Assembly: GCA_027001105.1 (NCBI GenBank)
Contig: JALTMZ010000053.1
Coordinates: forward strand, 1-7,040
Origin: Thermococcus sp.
GTDB taxonomy: Archaea; Methanobacteriota_B; Thermococci; Thermococcales; Thermococcaceae
DNA length: 7,040 nt
Reading direction: 5' to 3'
Numbering within the stretch: position 1 is the first letter of the stretch; every line of letters starts with the position of its first letter. Under the pieces are notes generated by a model. It worked only from the letters and a program-made list of their open reading frames with translations. It ran no database searches and was not told the DNA's origin. Positions 1-5,340 of this stretch are shown in pieces. The position numbers and the translations under genes were made by a program.

Positions 1-878
1 TCTTTGCGGACTCTAGAAGAATGCATGAAATTGAAGACGAAAGCGTTCACTTAGTGGTGACTTCGCCGCCTTATCCAATGATTGAGATATGGGATGATCT
101 TTTTAGAAGGTTAAATCCAGATATTGACAAAGCCTTTGAAAAATTAAAGGCTACAAGCAATAAACAGAAAAAAGAACGAATAGTTAGGGAAATTTATGAG
201 TTAATGCATAAGACTTTATTGCCAGTCTGGAAAGAGGTTTACCGGGTGCTTGTTCCCGGGGGAATTGCATGTATTAATATTGGAGATGCAACGAGAAAGC
301 TTAATGGTAATTTTAGACTGTTTCCTAATCATGCGAAGATAATTGAGTATTTTGAAAAGATCGGCTTTGTTACACTGCCATATATCCTTTGGAAGAAGCC
401 CACAAATAAGCCTAATGCATTCTTAGGTTCTGGGTTTTTACCGCCAAATGCTTATGTTACATTGGATGTTGAATATATCTTAATATTCAGGAAGGGGGAG
501 CCGAGGAAGTTTAAGCCGAAGGATCCATTGAGATATGCGAGTAGATACACTAAAGAAGAAAGGGATAAGTGGTTTAGTCAGATTTGGGATGATGTAAAAG
601 GGGAAAGACAAACCCATCCAAAGATAGCTAGAAGAACTGCAGCATACCCGGAGGAGATACCAAGAAGATTAATTAGAATGTTTTCGATAATTGGGGATAC
701 GGTTCTTGATCCATTCTTAGGAACGGGGACTACCACAAAAGTCGCAATTGAGTTACAAAGGAATTCAATAGGTTATGAGATTGATGAAAGCCTAAGACCA
801 ATAATTGAAGAGAAAATAGGGGTAAAACAAAGAAGGTTAGGGGTAAATTTTGAAGTCAAATTTATTTATCGTGGATAA
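1..878 (+). CDS. Beta-class DNA methyltransferase of a type II R-M system, probably N4-cytosine (5'-partial)
   Basis: It transfers a methyl group from S-adenosylmethionine to a base in a short DNA site, protecting the host from its partner nuclease. Counting from the ATG at 21 as residue 1, the catalytic TSPPY motif is at residues 14-18 and the SAM-binding DPFLGTGTT motif at 230-238. Catalytic-before-SAM order is the beta class. A TSPPY rather than DPPY motif favours N4-cytosine methylation. The HPKIARR...PEEIPRRLI stretch (199-218) before the SAM motif is typical of this family. The reading frame is open upstream of the ATG (codon phase begins at base 3) and encodes FADSRR, which resembles the usual family N-terminus, so the true start is probably just outside the window. 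The stop is TAA at 876-878. It converges on a restriction-endonuclease-like gene 15 bases away, so the two are probably a pair. Two CTAG sites (13-16 and 628-631) lie inside the gene. The target specificity is inferred from the partner. Confidence 0.88.
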   Translation, partial: FADSRRMHEIEDESVHLVVTSPPYPMIEIWDDLFRRLNPDIDKAFEKLKATSNKQKKERIVREIYELMHKTLLPVWKEVYRVLVPGGIACINIGDATRKLNGNFRLFPNHAKIIEYFEKIGFVTLPYILWKKPTNKPNAFLGSGFLPPNAYVTLDVEYILIFRKGEPRKFKPKDPLRYASRYTKEERDKWFSQIWDDVKGERQTHPKIARRTAAYPEEIPRRLIRMFSIIGDTVLDPFLGTGTTTKVAIELQRNSIGYEIDESLRPIIEEKIGVKQRRLGVNFEVKFIYRG

Positions 879-893
879 ATGATCCGTAACAGC

Positions 894-1529
894 CTAAAGT
901 GCTGTTAATACTTGGGAATAATCAATTACAATCTTGTTTTTCTTTTTCTCGTAAACGATTAAATATCCTTTGAGCTCTTCGGGCAGATGCCTTTCCTGCA
1001 TGACATAGGTTGTAGGTTTTATTGACACAGGGATCTCCTTGTTTTTGAGGATAATTACTCCATCAATGCCCTTTGATTCTTCTTCGGGGGTGGCAAGGCG
1101 ATAACCTGCTCCAACTTCTTCTGCTACTTTCTTCAGAATAGCCTCCTGCAGCATAAGGCCTTCATATGTTTTGACGAGAACTAAATCTTCTACCCACTTT
1201 CTTACATCCTCATCATTCAAGTGTTCCAATGCTTCTTTAAACTTACCAAGCATATCCCATATTTTTCTTGTTGCTTCATCTATCGCCTTGGGGTATTTCT
1301 GCAAATACCATTCCTTCCAATCCTCAAATGTTTTGCCCCCACTTTTCCTGAATTCTTTAATTAGCTCGCTCATCTGGCCAACAACTTTTGGACGGGTTCC
1401 CTGTGCAAACTGATTTGCGAGATTAATTAGTTGTGAAGAATACTTTGGTAGCTCTGGTTTAGGAGGTAATCTGAGAAGTTCTCTTTCTTCATCAAAAGTA
1501 ATCTCTACTATGCCCGTAGGTGTCTTCAT
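894..1529 (-). CDS. MjaI-like type II restriction endonuclease (predicted CTAG specificity)
   Basis: This is probably the cleaving half of the R-M pair. The 211-residue protein is mostly helical at the N-terminus. Its C-terminal half contains LQEAI (127-131), a GIDGV segment (155-159) and PVSIKPTTY (167-175). Together these read as a PD-(D/E)XK-type site: E129 from a helix, D156, and an SxK (169-171) in place of ExK. The pattern of QEAI, then ESKGIDG, then IKP-T-Y recalls the MjaI family, whose founder recognises CTAG. That assignment is from memory of the family, not a search. I start it at the second Met (1529). A GGTGA Shine-Dalgarno on the minus strand (1535-1539) sits 5 bases upstream of it, whereas the first Met (1541) has no such site; using 1541 would add MVTF. 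The gene converges with the methyltransferase and diverges from the CBS gene. No control (C) protein gene is visible. Confidence 0.72.
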   Translation of the reverse strand: MKTPTGIVEITFDEERELLRLPPKPELPKYSSQLINLANQFAQGTRPKVVGQMSELIKEFRKSGGKTFEDWKEWYLQKYPKAIDEATRKIWDMLGKFKEALEHLNDEDVRKWVEDLVLVKTYEGLMLQEAILKKVAEEVGAGYRLATPEEESKGIDGVIILKNKEIPVSIKPTTYVMQERHLPEELKGYLIVYEKKKNKIVIDYSQVLTAL

Positions 1530-1534
1530 AAATG

Positions 1535-1539
1535 TCACC
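1535..1539 (-). promoter_or_regulatory. Shine-Dalgarno site that decides the nuclease start
   Basis: On the minus strand this reads GGTGA, matching the archaeal anti-SD, with 5 bases to the ATG at 1529. It overlaps the first possible ATG (1541-1539), which argues against that upstream start. Confidence 0.55.
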
Positions 1540-1559
1540 ATTTCTCTTTTTGCCTTTTG

Positions 1560-1573
1560 ACTTTATTTTACTT
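1560..1573 (-). promoter_or_regulatory. Candidate TATA region for the restriction endonuclease
   Basis: The minus strand reads AAAGTAAAATAAAG here. A TATA element centred near 1566 would place the transcript start near 1541, giving a leader of about 12 bases that contains the GGTGA site. The match is weaker than that of the divergent promoter and rests mainly on spacing. Confidence 0.35.
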
Positions 1574-1596
1574 TTCCATAGTATTTCGCATAAATA

Positions 1597-1610
1597 GAGA
1601 AAGATTTAAA
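1597..1610 (+). promoter_or_regulatory. BRE/TATA promoter of the CBS-antiporter operon
   Basis: The sequence GAGAAAG followed by ATTTAAA is a good archaeal BRE plus TATA box. A TATA centre near 1607 predicts initiation near 1632. That leaves a leader of about 12 bases with a GGTG Shine-Dalgarno at 1634-1637 before the GTG start at 1644. The next two genes follow at 11 and 1 base, so this promoter probably drives all three. Confidence 0.7.
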
Positions 1611-1643
1611 CACATTTTTGTCCAATATATTATGGTGGCGTGA

Positions 1644-2183
1644 GTGGAACGTGCCGAAAAGCTGAAGAGAAAGAAGATGCATATTGTTGTAGGAAAAAGA
1701 AAGCACCTCCAAATGCAGAGAAAGGAGGAGCTGAGCCATAATATTAGGTACATATCCAAGGTTCCTGTTAAACTTGTCATGGATACCGATTTCCTAAAGG
1801 TTCATCCAGAGGATCCACTTACAACCCTAATAGAAAATCTCAAAGGAGAGGAAACCTCTGCAGTTGTTGTTGATGAGAAAAACAGGCTTTTGGGATTTAT
1901 CACAATGAAGGACTTACTTCATTTCTTCAGTCCACCCCGGAGGTATTCAATTGTTGGTCTTGGGCTCTTGAAAAGGTACACGCTAAACAGGGCATCAAGG
2001 GTTGAGGACATAATGGTTACGAAGCCGATAACAATTCACATCGATGATAATCTGGGTCATGCAATAAAGTTGATGATTGAAACTGGCAAGCATCATCTTC
2101 CCGTTGTTGATGGTGAAAAACATGTTCATGGCATTTTAGAGGTGAAGGACATAATAAGGCTTATCAGGATTGTATCTGTTTAG
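1644..2183 (+). CDS. Two-CBS-domain protein, candidate regulatory subunit of the antiporters
   Basis: The 179-residue soluble protein has a very basic N-terminal tail (residues 1-36, rich in Lys, Arg and His). CBS domain 1 covers about 42-95 and ends in GFITMKDLL (84-92). CBS domain 2 covers about 118-174, with HHLPVVDG (150-157) and GILEVKDII (163-171). Paired CBS domains form a Bateman module that usually binds adenylates or SAM and controls a partner enzyme or transporter. No enzyme domain is attached. The start is GTG at 1644. An ATG at 1632 is in frame but meets TGA at 1641, and a GGTG site at 1634-1637 precedes the GTG by 6 bases. An internal ATG at 1677 would remove most of the basic tail and has no comparable site. 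It leads an operon with two cation/proton antiporters that lack regulatory domains, so control of those transporters is a reasonable inference. The ligand is unknown. Confidence 0.85.
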   Translation: MERAEKLKRKKMHIVVGKRKHLQMQRKEELSHNIRYISKVPVKLVMDTDFLKVHPEDPLTTLIENLKGEETSAVVVDEKNRLLGFITMKDLLHFFSPPRRYSIVGLGLLKRYTLNRASRVEDIMVTKPITIHIDDNLGHAIKLMIETGKHHLPVVDGEKHVHGILEVKDIIRLIRIVSV

Positions 2184-2194
2184 GGGCGATAAAG

Positions 2195-3337
2195 TTGGAT
2201 ATATTCCTTGAGCTTGCAACCATACTAATAGCCGCAAAGGGTTTTGGGTATTTAAGCTCACGCTTTGGACTACCGGCTGCATTGGGTCAGATAGTTGGGG
2301 GAATTATACTTGGACCTTCTCTTCTGAATCTTGTTACTTACGGGGAAGGTGTCAGACTTTTAGCGGATCTTGGTGTTATTATGTTGCTCTTTTTGGCAGG
2401 TCTTGAAACTGATATAGAAGAATTTAAAAATGTAGGATTTCCGTCTTTTATAATAGCCTTACTTGGTGTTCTTGTGCCATTTTTGTTTGGATATCTTATA
2501 GCAATTGAATGGGGTTATCCACAGATGCAGGCACTTTTTCTTGGTGGTGTCATGACTGCAACAAGTGTTAGCTTGACGGCAAATGTTCTGATTGAGCTTA
2601 AAAGACTTCGTACTCGTGTTGGTGCTGCAATTCTGGCTGCGGCAGTGGTTGATGACGTTTTGGGCATAATGATACTAACCATACTTGTTGCTATGAACAC
2701 GAAGGGAAGTGTTTATGTTGAGGATATTGTGATTCTGGTTGGTGAAATAGTGGCGTTTTTTGCGGTGAGCATGCTCATCGGGAGTAGAGCTATAAAAGAG
2801 ATTCTGAAGGGTTCACATAAGATAAACCTCCCAGAGACTGTGACAACAATAGCCTTGGCGATAATGTTGATATTTGCTTATTTAGCAGAACATTTTCAGA
2901 TAGCAGCAATAACTGGGGCATATCTTGCTGGAATACTTGTCGCTGGCAGTGAAGATGCCAAAAAGATTATTGACAAAATCATAACCATAGGTTACTCCTT
3001 TTTCATTCCCATCTTCTTGGTTGGTGTTGGTGCGGAAACTGATGCCCATGTTGTGATTACTGCCGGAAGTTTTGCATTTCTTTATTCGTTCCTTGCAATA
3101 ATTGGGAAGATCATTGGATGTGGTGCTGGAGCGTTAATTTCAAAATTTAAACCAAAGGAAGCCCTTCAAATAGGTGTGGGAATGATTCCAAGAATGGAAG
3201 TTGGCTTAATCATGGCAAATATCGGATTGGCTGAGGGAGTCTTGGACAGGGGAGCTTTTTCAATTTCAATAGCTATGGTCATGATTACAACCCTTGTAAC
3301 TCCTCCTCTTCTAAAGTGGGCATTTGCGAGGGAGTGA
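2195..3337 (+). CDS. CPA2/NapA-type cation/proton antiporter, first of a tandem pair
   Basis: This is an integral membrane antiporter of 380 residues, predicted to exchange Na+ or K+ for H+. Nearly the whole chain is hydrophobic, and I estimate 11-13 membrane segments. Family features in order are LGQIVGGIILGP (30-41), LLFLAGLETD (64-73), the TM4 motif TATSVSLT (121-128), the VVDDVLGI ion-binding aspartate pair D153-D154, the GAYLAGI segment (241-247), and GMIPRMEVGLI (329-339) with R333 and E335. The double-aspartate motif is typical of electrogenic NapA/NhaA-like exchangers. The protein ends soon after TPPLLKW, so it has no RCK/TrkA domain. It starts with TTG at 2195, 11 bases after the CBS stop and preceded by a weak GGGGCGAT site; no better start exists. 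The ion specificity cannot be read from the sequence. Confidence 0.88.
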   Translation: MDIFLELATILIAAKGFGYLSSRFGLPAALGQIVGGIILGPSLLNLVTYGEGVRLLADLGVIMLLFLAGLETDIEEFKNVGFPSFIIALLGVLVPFLFGYLIAIEWGYPQMQALFLGGVMTATSVSLTANVLIELKRLRTRVGAAILAAAVVDDVLGIMILTILVAMNTKGSVYVEDIVILVGEIVAFFAVSMLIGSRAIKEILKGSHKINLPETVTTIALAIMLIFAYLAEHFQIAAITGAYLAGILVAGSEDAKKIIDKIITIGYSFFIPIFLVGVGAETDAHVVITAGSFAFLYSFLAIIGKIIGCGAGALISKFKPKEALQIGVGMIPRMEVGLIMANIGLAEGVLDRGAFSISIAMVMITTLVTPPLLKWAFARE

Positions 3338-3338
3338 G

Positions 3339-4466
3339 ATGGAAACTTTATTGATGATAGCGATGATGCTCGCAACGGCAAAGCTTCTTGGCTGGATATT
3401 TGAAAAGTTTGGTCAGCCTGTTGTGCTTGGTCAAATTCTTGGGGGATTAATAATTGGAATCTTCGCTGAAAGCAATGAAATAATTCGTGAATTTGCAAAT
3501 CTTGGTGTGCTCCTCCTCCTGTTCTTAGCTGGGCTTGAGAGTGATCTGGGTGAATTTAAGAGAGTTGGGAAGCCAAGCATGTTTGTTGCAGGAGTGGGGG
3601 TTGCTGTTGCATTTGCATTTGGATTTCTTGTTTCCCTGCCTTTTGTTGAGTTCCACGAAGCTCTTTTATACGGTGCAATAATGACCCCAACCAGTGTCAG
3701 CATAACGGTTAGAGTGTTAATGGAGCTCAGGAGATTGAGAACGAGAGAAGGAACCACAATTTTAGCTGCTGCTGTTGTTGATGACGTTTTGGGCATATTG
3801 ATTCTAACCATCGTACTATCGCTGTTGAGAGAAGGTAGTGTTCACTATGATGCCATCATTGAGATCCTCATTGAGGTTGCTGGATTTCTTGCGGTTTTCT
3901 TATATTTAGGTCCTGTGCTGGCGGAAAAAGCCTTTAGAAAGATTTCCCGCATAGATTTACCAGAGTCCACAACGACTTTTGCAGTAATTTTTCTGATACT
4001 CTTTGCTTACTTGGCTGAGCACTTGAACTTGGCATCCATCCTTGGAGCATACATGGTTGGTCTAACGATTGGACAAACAAATTACAGAAAACAAGTTGAA
4101 AACCCAGTTAACACCTTGGGATATTCACTCTTCATTCCTCTCTTCTTCGTGGAGGTTGGTATGAGAATCGAACTGGCATACATACTTCATGCTGGATTAT
4201 TTGCTGTAATTTATGCTTCTGCTGCTATTCTCAGTAAAGTCCTTGGATGCGGTTTTGGTGCCTATTTGGGAGGCTTTGACTTGAAGGCATCTTTAAGAAT
4301 CGGAGTTGGCATGATTCCAAGATTGGGTGTTGAGCTGGCTATGCTGGCAATAGCAATGGCGAGCGGTGTAGTTGGTGCTGACGCATTAACAGTGGCAATC
4401 TTCATGGTGTTTGTGACGACCATAATAACTCCCCCGTTGTTAAAGTGGGTTTACAGCAGGCAGTGA
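3339..4466 (+). CDS. CPA2/NapA-type cation/proton antiporter, second of a tandem pair
   Basis: The 375-residue paralogue of the preceding gene is about half identical by eye over aligned stretches. It shares VLGQILGGLIIG (29-40), LLFLAGLESD (60-69), TPTSVSIT (116-123), the aspartate pair D148-D149 in VVDDVLGI, and GMIPR (324-328). It differs at two places likely to face the transport path. The first gene has GMIPRMEVGL, while this one has GMIPRLGVEL, so the Glu moves from +2 to +4 after the Arg. It also carries E272 in FFVEVG where the first gene has Gly. I start it at ATG 3339, one base after the upstream TGA (3335-3337), with GAGGGAGTGA acting as ribosome site. A TTG at 3324 would overlap the previous gene without benefit. 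The 1-base spacing implies translational coupling with the first antiporter. It has no cytosolic regulatory domain. Confidence 0.88.
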   Translation: METLLMIAMMLATAKLLGWIFEKFGQPVVLGQILGGLIIGIFAESNEIIREFANLGVLLLLFLAGLESDLGEFKRVGKPSMFVAGVGVAVAFAFGFLVSLPFVEFHEALLYGAIMTPTSVSITVRVLMELRRLRTREGTTILAAAVVDDVLGILILTIVLSLLREGSVHYDAIIEILIEVAGFLAVFLYLGPVLAEKAFRKISRIDLPESTTTFAVIFLILFAYLAEHLNLASILGAYMVGLTIGQTNYRKQVENPVNTLGYSLFIPLFFVEVGMRIELAYILHAGLFAVIYASAAILSKVLGCGFGAYLGGFDLKASLRIGVGMIPRLGVELAMLAIAMASGVVGADALTVAIFMVFVTTIITPPLLKWVYSRQ

Positions 4467-4468
4467 GG

Positions 4469-4491
4469 CAAACTTTGGCAAAGTTTGATCA
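4469..4491 (+). repeat. Left terminal inverted repeat, itself a hairpin
   Basis: CAAACTTTG, one G, CAAAGTTTG, then ATCA. The two 9-base arms are exact reverse complements. It begins 2 bases after the antiporter stop codon. It is an inverted copy of 4704-4731. Confidence 0.8.
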
Positions 4492-4606
4492 GAAGTGTTT
4501 AAGACAATTGAAGGGCATGGGAAGTTTGTTTATCTTTCTGAGGTTCGCTAATATAATGTGGATTTAAGTAAGTATATTGTTTTTAAAGTGGGTTTCTTGT
4601 CTTTTT

Positions 4607-4621
4607 GCGTCCAAAGGACGC
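4607..4621 (+). other. Short GC hairpin at the centre of the element, flanked by T runs
   Basis: GCGTCC, AAA, GGACGC form a perfect 6-bp stem with a 3-base loop. CTTTTT precedes it and TTTT follows. It might terminate transcripts from the antiporter operon or be the apex of the larger fold. This is a structural observation with no proven role. Confidence 0.5.
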
Positions 4622-4703
4622 TTTTGGAGTGAAACGCTGAAGAACTATCAATTAATTAGGAATCCACACTAAGAAACAGCACTTGGAAGGGATAAACGAA
4701 CTT

Positions 4704-4731
4704 TGATCAAACTTTGCGAAGGCAAAGTTTG
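4704..4731 (-). repeat. Right terminal inverted repeat, itself a hairpin
   Basis: TGAT, then CAAACTTTG, CGAAGG, CAAAGTTTG: a 9-bp stem with a 6-base loop. Its reverse complement matches the left repeat apart from a 5-base loop difference. It ends 3 bases from the tRNA CCA end, so in the tRNA precursor it would be the immediate trailer structure. Confidence 0.8.
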
Positions 4732-4734
4732 TTA

Positions 4735-4812
4735 TGGTGCGGTGGCCGGGATTTGAACCCGGGTCGCCGGCTTGGGAGGCCGGCGTCCTGGACCAGGCTA
4801 GACTACCACCGC
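4735..4812 (-). tRNA. tRNA-Gly (anticodon CCC)
   Basis: It reads glycine GGG codons. On the minus strand the acceptor stem is GCGGTGG paired with CCACCGC, followed by discriminator A (4738) and an encoded CCA (4735-4737). The anticodon stem is CCGGC/GCCGG. The loop is CTCCCAA, giving anticodon CCC (complement at 4774-4776). The T arm includes GGGTTCAAATCCC. There is no intron. Stems are almost entirely G-C, as expected for a hyperthermophile. One of the window's three CTAG sites lies in its D arm (4798-4801). It follows lrpA on the same strand but has its own promoter. Confidence 0.96.
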
Positions 4813-4833
4813 TCAACAATAAATAGAGAAAGG

Positions 4834-4849
4834 AGTATTTAAAAGCTTT
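4834..4849 (-). promoter_or_regulatory. BRE/TATA promoter of tRNA-Gly
   Basis: The minus strand reads AAAGCTTTTAAATACT. The TATA centre near 4841 is about 28 bases from the tRNA 5' end at 4812, so initiation is probably at or a few bases before the mature end. The box touches the lrpA stop codon (4848-4850). Confidence 0.65.
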
Positions 4850-5273
4850 ACTTCAGTCTCTCCAAAATAATTGCTGGGCACACCTTAGTGACTCCGTCTA
4901 TCTTTCCAATCTTGTTTGAAATTATATCTGCTAAGTCTTCTCCATTTTTTGCCCATATTTCTGCCATTATCATGTGATCCCCGCTTGTTAAATAGAGCTC
5001 CTTAACAAAGTCAAATTCTTTCAGCTTGTGTGCAACCTCAAATATTTTTTCGGGCTTTGTATCTACACCAGTTATGCTCACGAGGTTGTAGCCGAGCTTA
5101 GCAGGATCAACTTTGACTGTATAACCTTTAATGACCCCGGCTTCTTCTAATGCCCTAACCCTTTTTCTCACGGCAGTCTCACTAATTCCAAGGACTTTGG
5201 CTATTTCCGTAAAAGGCGTCCTTGCATCTTTGGTGAGCATATCTATTATAATCCTGTCCCTTTCATCTATCAA
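4848..5273 (-). CDS. lrpA: Lrp/AsnC-family transcriptional regulator LrpA
   Basis: This 141-residue DNA-binding regulator is, from memory, very close to P. furiosus LrpA in length and sequence. That protein represses its own gene. The N-terminal helix-turn-helix covers about 18-46, with [10 protein letters not shown] then the recognition helix [17 protein letters not shown] linker strand follows (51-57), then the C-terminal RAM domain (about 65-141) used for dimer/octamer assembly and possible amino-acid binding, including [13 protein letters not shown] (96-108). The start is TTG at 5273, giving MIDERD, preceded by AGGTGA (5280-5285) with 6-base spacing. It lies 67 bases downstream of the RNA methyltransferase stop and has its own TATA region, so it can be transcribed alone. 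Its targets other than itself cannot be told from this window. Confidence 0.93.
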   Translation of the reverse strand: MIDERDRIIIDMLTKDARTPFTEIAKVLGISETAVRKRVRALEEAGVIKGYTVKVDPAKLGYNLVSITGVDTKPEKIFEVAHKLKEFDFVKELYLTSGDHMIMAEIWAKNGEDLADIISNKIGKIDGVTKVCPAIILERLK

Positions 5274-5279
5274 TCCTTC

Positions 5280-5285
5280 TCACCT
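5280..5285 (-). promoter_or_regulatory. Shine-Dalgarno of lrpA supporting a TTG start
   Basis: The minus strand reads AGGTGA, a full match to the archaeal anti-SD core, 6 bases before the TTG at 5273. The nearest in-frame ATG, 11 codons downstream, would cut into the DNA-binding domain. Confidence 0.7.
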
Positions 5286-5289
5286 CACA

Positions 5290-5326
5290 TTAATTTAGCA
5301 AATCTAATATATTAACTTTTTGAACT
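5290..5326 (-). promoter_or_regulatory. lrpA promoter with candidate autoregulatory operator
   Basis: On the minus strand AAAAAG is followed by TTAATATATTAG, a BRE/TATA centred near 5310, predicting initiation near 5285. Just downstream is partial dyad symmetry: TTAG/CTAA spaced by 5 (5295-5307), with TTAAT/ATTAA arms at 5290-5294 and 5311-5315. P. furiosus LrpA is known to bind near its own transcription start. The dyads here are short and AT-rich, so the operator is tentative while the promoter is fairly secure. Confidence 0.5.
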
Positions 5327-5340
5327 TTTTGGTTTCAATA

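Larger units (their letters stand above)
4469..4731. repeat. Nested inverted-repeat element, MITE-like or a structured double 3' end
   Basis: This gene-free stretch has symmetry at several levels. The outer ends are inverted copies (4469-4491 versus 4704-4731) that differ by a 5-base indel in the loop. Inside them, 4522-4534 pairs with 4691-4703 over 13 positions, one of them G-U. Next, 4557-4564 pairs perfectly with 4661-4668. The centre holds a short GC hairpin (4607-4621). No transposase and no reading frame of note are present. I see no clear target-site duplication outside 4469 and 4731. It sits between the 3' ends of an operon and a tRNA gene. A MITE or relic of an insertion element would explain the symmetry; an RNA structure is the alternative. 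Confidence 0.6.

Noticed and set aside
1171..1413. Plus-strand open frame of 80 codons
   Set aside because: It lies wholly antisense to the endonuclease gene, is rich in Ser and Leu with no domain, and has no promoter or ribosome site.
1..1541. PabI-type GTAC R-M system known from Pyrococcus
   Set aside because: GTAC occurs at least six times in the window with no sign of avoidance, and the nuclease motifs look PD-(D/E)XK-like rather than like the PabI half-pipe fold.
1568..1780. Minus-strand open frame of 70 codons over the CBS promoter and gene start
   Set aside because: It is the complement of the basic CBS N-terminus and operon promoter, with low-complexity hydrophobic composition and no start signals.
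3324..3338. TTG-initiated extension of the second antiporter
   Set aside because: It would overlap the first antiporter. The ATG at 3339 has a good ribosome site and begins directly at the first membrane segment.
3351..3375. TGATGA repeats resembling C/D-box sRNA boxes
   Set aside because: They fall in the start of the second antiporter coding sequence. No properly spaced CTGA boxes or terminal stem were found.
4441..4740. CRISPR array or attachment site beside the tRNA
   Set aside because: The repeats are inverted rather than regularly spaced direct repeats, and no duplicate of the tRNA 3' end was found nearby.
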